Source: Rhizopus arrhizus
Taxonomy: Eukaryota > Mucoromycota > Mucoromycetes > Mucorales > Rhizopodaceae
Direction of reading: 5' to 3'
DNA length: 64,000 nt
Assembly (NCBI GenBank): GCA_024220505.1
Contig: JAKZZE010000026.1
Coordinates: forward strand, 124,001 to 188,000
In this document: positions 60,935 through 64,000 of the stretch, in pieces
Position numbering within the stretch: the stretch's first letter is position 1
How the letters are laid out: each line of letters opens with the position of its first letter
The notes under the pieces: model-generated
Databases searched by the model: none
Told to the model about the DNA's origin: nothing
The model's input: the letters and a program-made list of their open reading frames with translations, nothing else
Made by a program: the position numbers and the translations under genes

Positions 60935-63900
60935 TTAGTTTCTTTTCGCAATAGTTTCTACCAAGTCATCCACTTTATTTGCGTCCACGTACACCAAGAA
61001 ATAAGGATTCGCTGTTGATCCAGTTGTATCATGCAATATTTCAGCTTCTTTCACCTTTTGAAGCATGAGTTTAAACACAAAAAAAAAAGCATTTATATTT
61101 TACCTTTGTAACATGTGAATCATTGTATTTCCACCATTGATTTTCTTTATGATCCAGTATATAAATCCAATAATGGCCATAATTCGCCTGTCCTTGATGT
61201 ATGAATACAGCATGAAGCTTATAAGCCAACTGTTGATGATCATCATATTGTTGACGAATCTTACTCTTGATTTCCTTCATCTTTTCCGTTCCCGTTTCGA
61301 TTTTATGTTTTGTTTCTTGTGCCTCCTTCTCCACCAATCTTAAAGCTGTATCAAATTTGTCTTGATCTTCTTCAGCACATTCTACTCTGAACTCTTCAAG
61401 TACCTTATAGGTAGCTTCTAATAAATCAGGAATGGGAAGCTTACAAGTCTATCACAGAGCTAAATAGGTGAATAACAAAGTATTTATTCTTGTCTTACCT
61501 TTGACTTTTTATATTTATCCACTTGTTGTTTAAGCGATTCATATTCTTTTTTCCATTCTTTCACTTCAAGTCTTTTGTCTTTTAACTTTTCAAAGTTCTC
61601 ATCCACATAACGATCAAGATAAATTATCTTGTCAAATTGAATATAAGCATTTGATTTATATACATTTACTGTCGCACGATCAAACTGTACACGCTATACA
61701 AAAACATTTGGCATCAATTTTATCGACCAAATACATGTATGCTACTATTTATACCTGAACCAAAATTTGAAGCACCGGAGGAAATGACTTTACCGAAACC
61801 TCTCTGATTGCCTCATGTCCTCCTTGGAAATTTTCCAATTGGTTTTCAAAGAAATATTCATCCAAGCCATCATAAAGATCTTTGCCTTCTGAGGCATCCA
61901 CAATGACATGTGAAAAATCTTCTTCCATTTCTTTTTTAACCGTCTTCAATGTTGCATTATCACAATATGATATGATTTGTCTTGCCTTTCCGTAAAATAA
62001 TTGACGAATCATATCATCAATCTGCTCACCATCTTCTGTTTTGGATATTGGTTTAAGCGCTGCTTCTACAAGGTACATGACGTTGCCCATACATTCTATA
62101 TGCCTCGTTTTAATATAAATCTTTTACATGTATTTCCAGTTTTCACCTGTCACATCTTGTTGTTTACCAAACATCATGGCATCCACACTAGGTCTTTCTT
62201 TTGGTTTATTTGGCAACTTTTCTACTTCCTCTATTTGCTCTTGTTCTTTTTTCATCACTTCTTCATACGCAGGTGGTGCATCTGCTGGTGTATTTGATGA
62301 AATGGATGAATTATCACCTACTTCATATTCCATCTCCTCTGGATCCCTTAATGTCGTTGTATCTTCTTCTTGCTGTTGCTGATCCTTTTCATTTAATAAC
62401 GCCATGTAAGCTAAATCGTATTCTGGAGAAATAGCCTTCTCTGTTGTACATTGAAGACTGACAAATAGTGTTTTTAATAATTCAACGACTACCAAAGTTA
62501 AAATGAGTAAAATATGATTTTTTTTGTGTTCATGAAGAAATTTTACATTTTTTGGCACGTTTTATCTCTGATTGATCTACTTTGATGCCACCAATTTTTT
62601 TTAATTCGCTCTGTTCATCTTCAACATAAATTTCGTTATGTATCATTGTATGTCGGAAGGGTAATAGTGTAAAGTAATACTAGTATAAGCTCAAGTCAAT
62701 CACACACATCAATACACTTTGACTCCTCTTACTTGCAATAAGCTATTAAAGTAACATGTGTTTCCTATGTTGTTCAAACCGACAGGTCTATTTATATTAA
62801 TATCATTAGCGTTCATTCCTCTATCTCTTTTTGTTGTATACTCACCCTGATAAGGCAGGAGAAGTAAGCATATGTGGTGGCACTTGAAAGACATGAGCAA
62901 ACACAATATATCATTATATACACTTTTTTTTACCTCCCATAATTTGTTGAATTGTTTCCAAGCTAGTCAAGGATGTGATTCCTTTCTCAGCTTTCAAAAA
63001 CTCAATCAACTCCATACTGTTTCTTGCAATGGCGATCGCCTTCAATTTATCTTGGTGCATATTCTTTTCTGCTGGCTCGTCTGACATCTTGACCTGATAC
63101 AATCCAATCAACAATCTGTCGTCTATATTGTCCTCTTGTGATATATTGAAATACGCATAGGCATCCCCAATATCGTTATATCCTAATTTACCCATGCTTT
63201 TTTCACATACAACTAATGTCTGAAGTACTTCTGATTGTGTAATGTTAGCAATTCTTGTTAAATAATCTACAGCTTCACGTATATCCAGCAAATTTTCTTT
63301 GTCAGTTAGTGTTGAGTATGTCCAGGAGACCAGTTGATCACTTGCACCGTAGCAAAGTCCAAAATAACGGTAGGCTTGAGCGAGGTATTCATTTGTGACC
63401 GAGACTGAGTTTTCCAAACTGGACACGATACCAAACACAGAGCTCACACTGGCCAAAGTGACCTTGATCTCTTTTTCCATAGTGGATATGGGTACAGCTG
63501 CTACTCCAATTTCAGAACGAAGACCATCTAGCATCAAGATCAACTCTTCCTTGATATGGTTTAATCGTGCCTCTGAAACTATATCGGGTATTAAATATTC
63601 ATTTTCCAACTTGAAACCAACTACTTGCAATATGTCCAAACTACACACAGAAAGAAAATCAGCTTTCTCTTTCTTTTTATCATGTCGCTCCAATTACCTT
63701 TCCTTTGTGTTGCCAATTTTTGCCAAGAAATTGGGGTTATTTGTATTGATATTTCTTCTAGTTCCAGATAATAAGTCTTGTACATAAATCAAGATGGTCG
63801 ACAACGTACTTGCCATTGTTGGACTGGATTCCTTCTGCTGTGTACTCTGAGCAAAGGATCTCCCTTTAGGTCGCGTAGTTTCGAGTTGTTTAATGAGTTG

Positions 63901-64000
63901 AAATGGTATGAGAGGTGCCCGGTATTCTACACGTAATTGGTATTGACAACCGCAGCATTCATAGGCTGTCTTGGTCGCATGATAATGGTGGCAAGGATAT
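60935..64000 (-). CDS. UBP2: ubiquitin-specific protease, UBP2 type (5' end outside window)
   Basis: Cysteine protease removing ubiquitin. Nine exons are visible (minus): >64000-63698, 63640-62934, 62824-62733, 62679-62547, 62488-62147, 62095-61755, 61693-61499, 61448-61104, 61054-60935; about 859 codons, start missing. After a Cys/His-containing N-terminal part (ECCGCQYQLRVEYRAPL) and a helical middle, the USP fold begins with PVGLNNIGNTCYFNSLLQ (catalytic Cys). QQDVTECMGNV follows (joined across an intron), and FIHQGQANYGHYWIYI...WWKYNDSHV supplies His and Asn/Asp. Between the Cys and QQDVTE boxes lies an insert with a Gln run and PPAYEEV (62230-62280). In yeast, Ubp2 opposes the Rsp5 ligase. 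The acceptor before the catalytic exon (62825) is the least certain junction. Confidence 0.88.

Overview
The window looks like nuclear DNA of an early-diverging fungus, most probably Mucoromycota (Mucorales). The basis is AT-rich sequence, very short GT-AG introns (about 45-60 nt), compact genes with clear fungal orthologues, L1-type LINE relics, and a relic of a gene family I associate with Mucoromycota. The genus cannot be fixed from sequence alone.

Region 1 (about 1-38.2 kb) is a gene desert made of repeats and dead genes. Its core is a giant inverted repeat. The left arm (4372-16288) and right arm (21881-33794) are reverse complements of about 11.9 kb around a 5.6-kb spacer; mirrored positions add up to 38166-38169, so net indel drift is only about 3 bp. 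Each arm carries a broken PIF/Harbinger transposase, an unidentified C-terminal exon-like ORF, two SINE-like units ending in poly(A), a 151-bp tandem repeat and long AT-rich non-coding DNA. The spacer holds a decayed L1-like LINE (ORF1 zinc ribbon, AP endonuclease, reverse transcriptase with YADD) that ends about 55 bp from the inner edge of the left arm. The flanks hold another LINE 3' end (3.0-3.4 kb), a decayed unknown gene, a GC-richer dead gene, a third diverged copy of part of the arm (35.75-36.42 kb) and a Tc1/mariner fragment. A LINE-bearing, ORF-poor region of this kind fits a pericentromeric or other heterochromatic locus; that is inference.

Region 2 (38.2-64 kb) is gene-dense euchromatin. 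In order: ERD2 (KDEL receptor, +), a doubtful small gene, a 70-aa secreted peptide (-), CDC16/APC6 (+), an ethanolamine/choline phosphotransferase (-), a 5'-truncated LINE insertion with its poly(A) tail (-), degenerate sequence with a possible recombinase fragment, a cytochrome b5-acyl-CoA dehydrogenase fusion (-), NADP isocitrate dehydrogenase (+), eRF3/SUP35 (-), NOT3/NOT5 (+), a Rab4-like GTPase (-), mitochondrial ribosomal protein L12 (-) and a UBP2-type ubiquitin protease (-, running off the right edge). I rebuilt exon-intron structures by hand; junctions keep frame and conserved residues, but none is confirmed by transcripts.

Arrangement: two gene pairs converge with stops only 6 bp (CDC16/EPT) and 33 bp (IDP/eRF3) apart. 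eRF3 and NOT3 start head to head 174 bp apart. They act in linked steps (translation termination and mRNA deadenylation), so shared regulation is plausible. The most unusual object is the long inverted repeat, whose arms are near-identical except at the outer edge and in one internal patch, a pattern suggestive of gene conversion.
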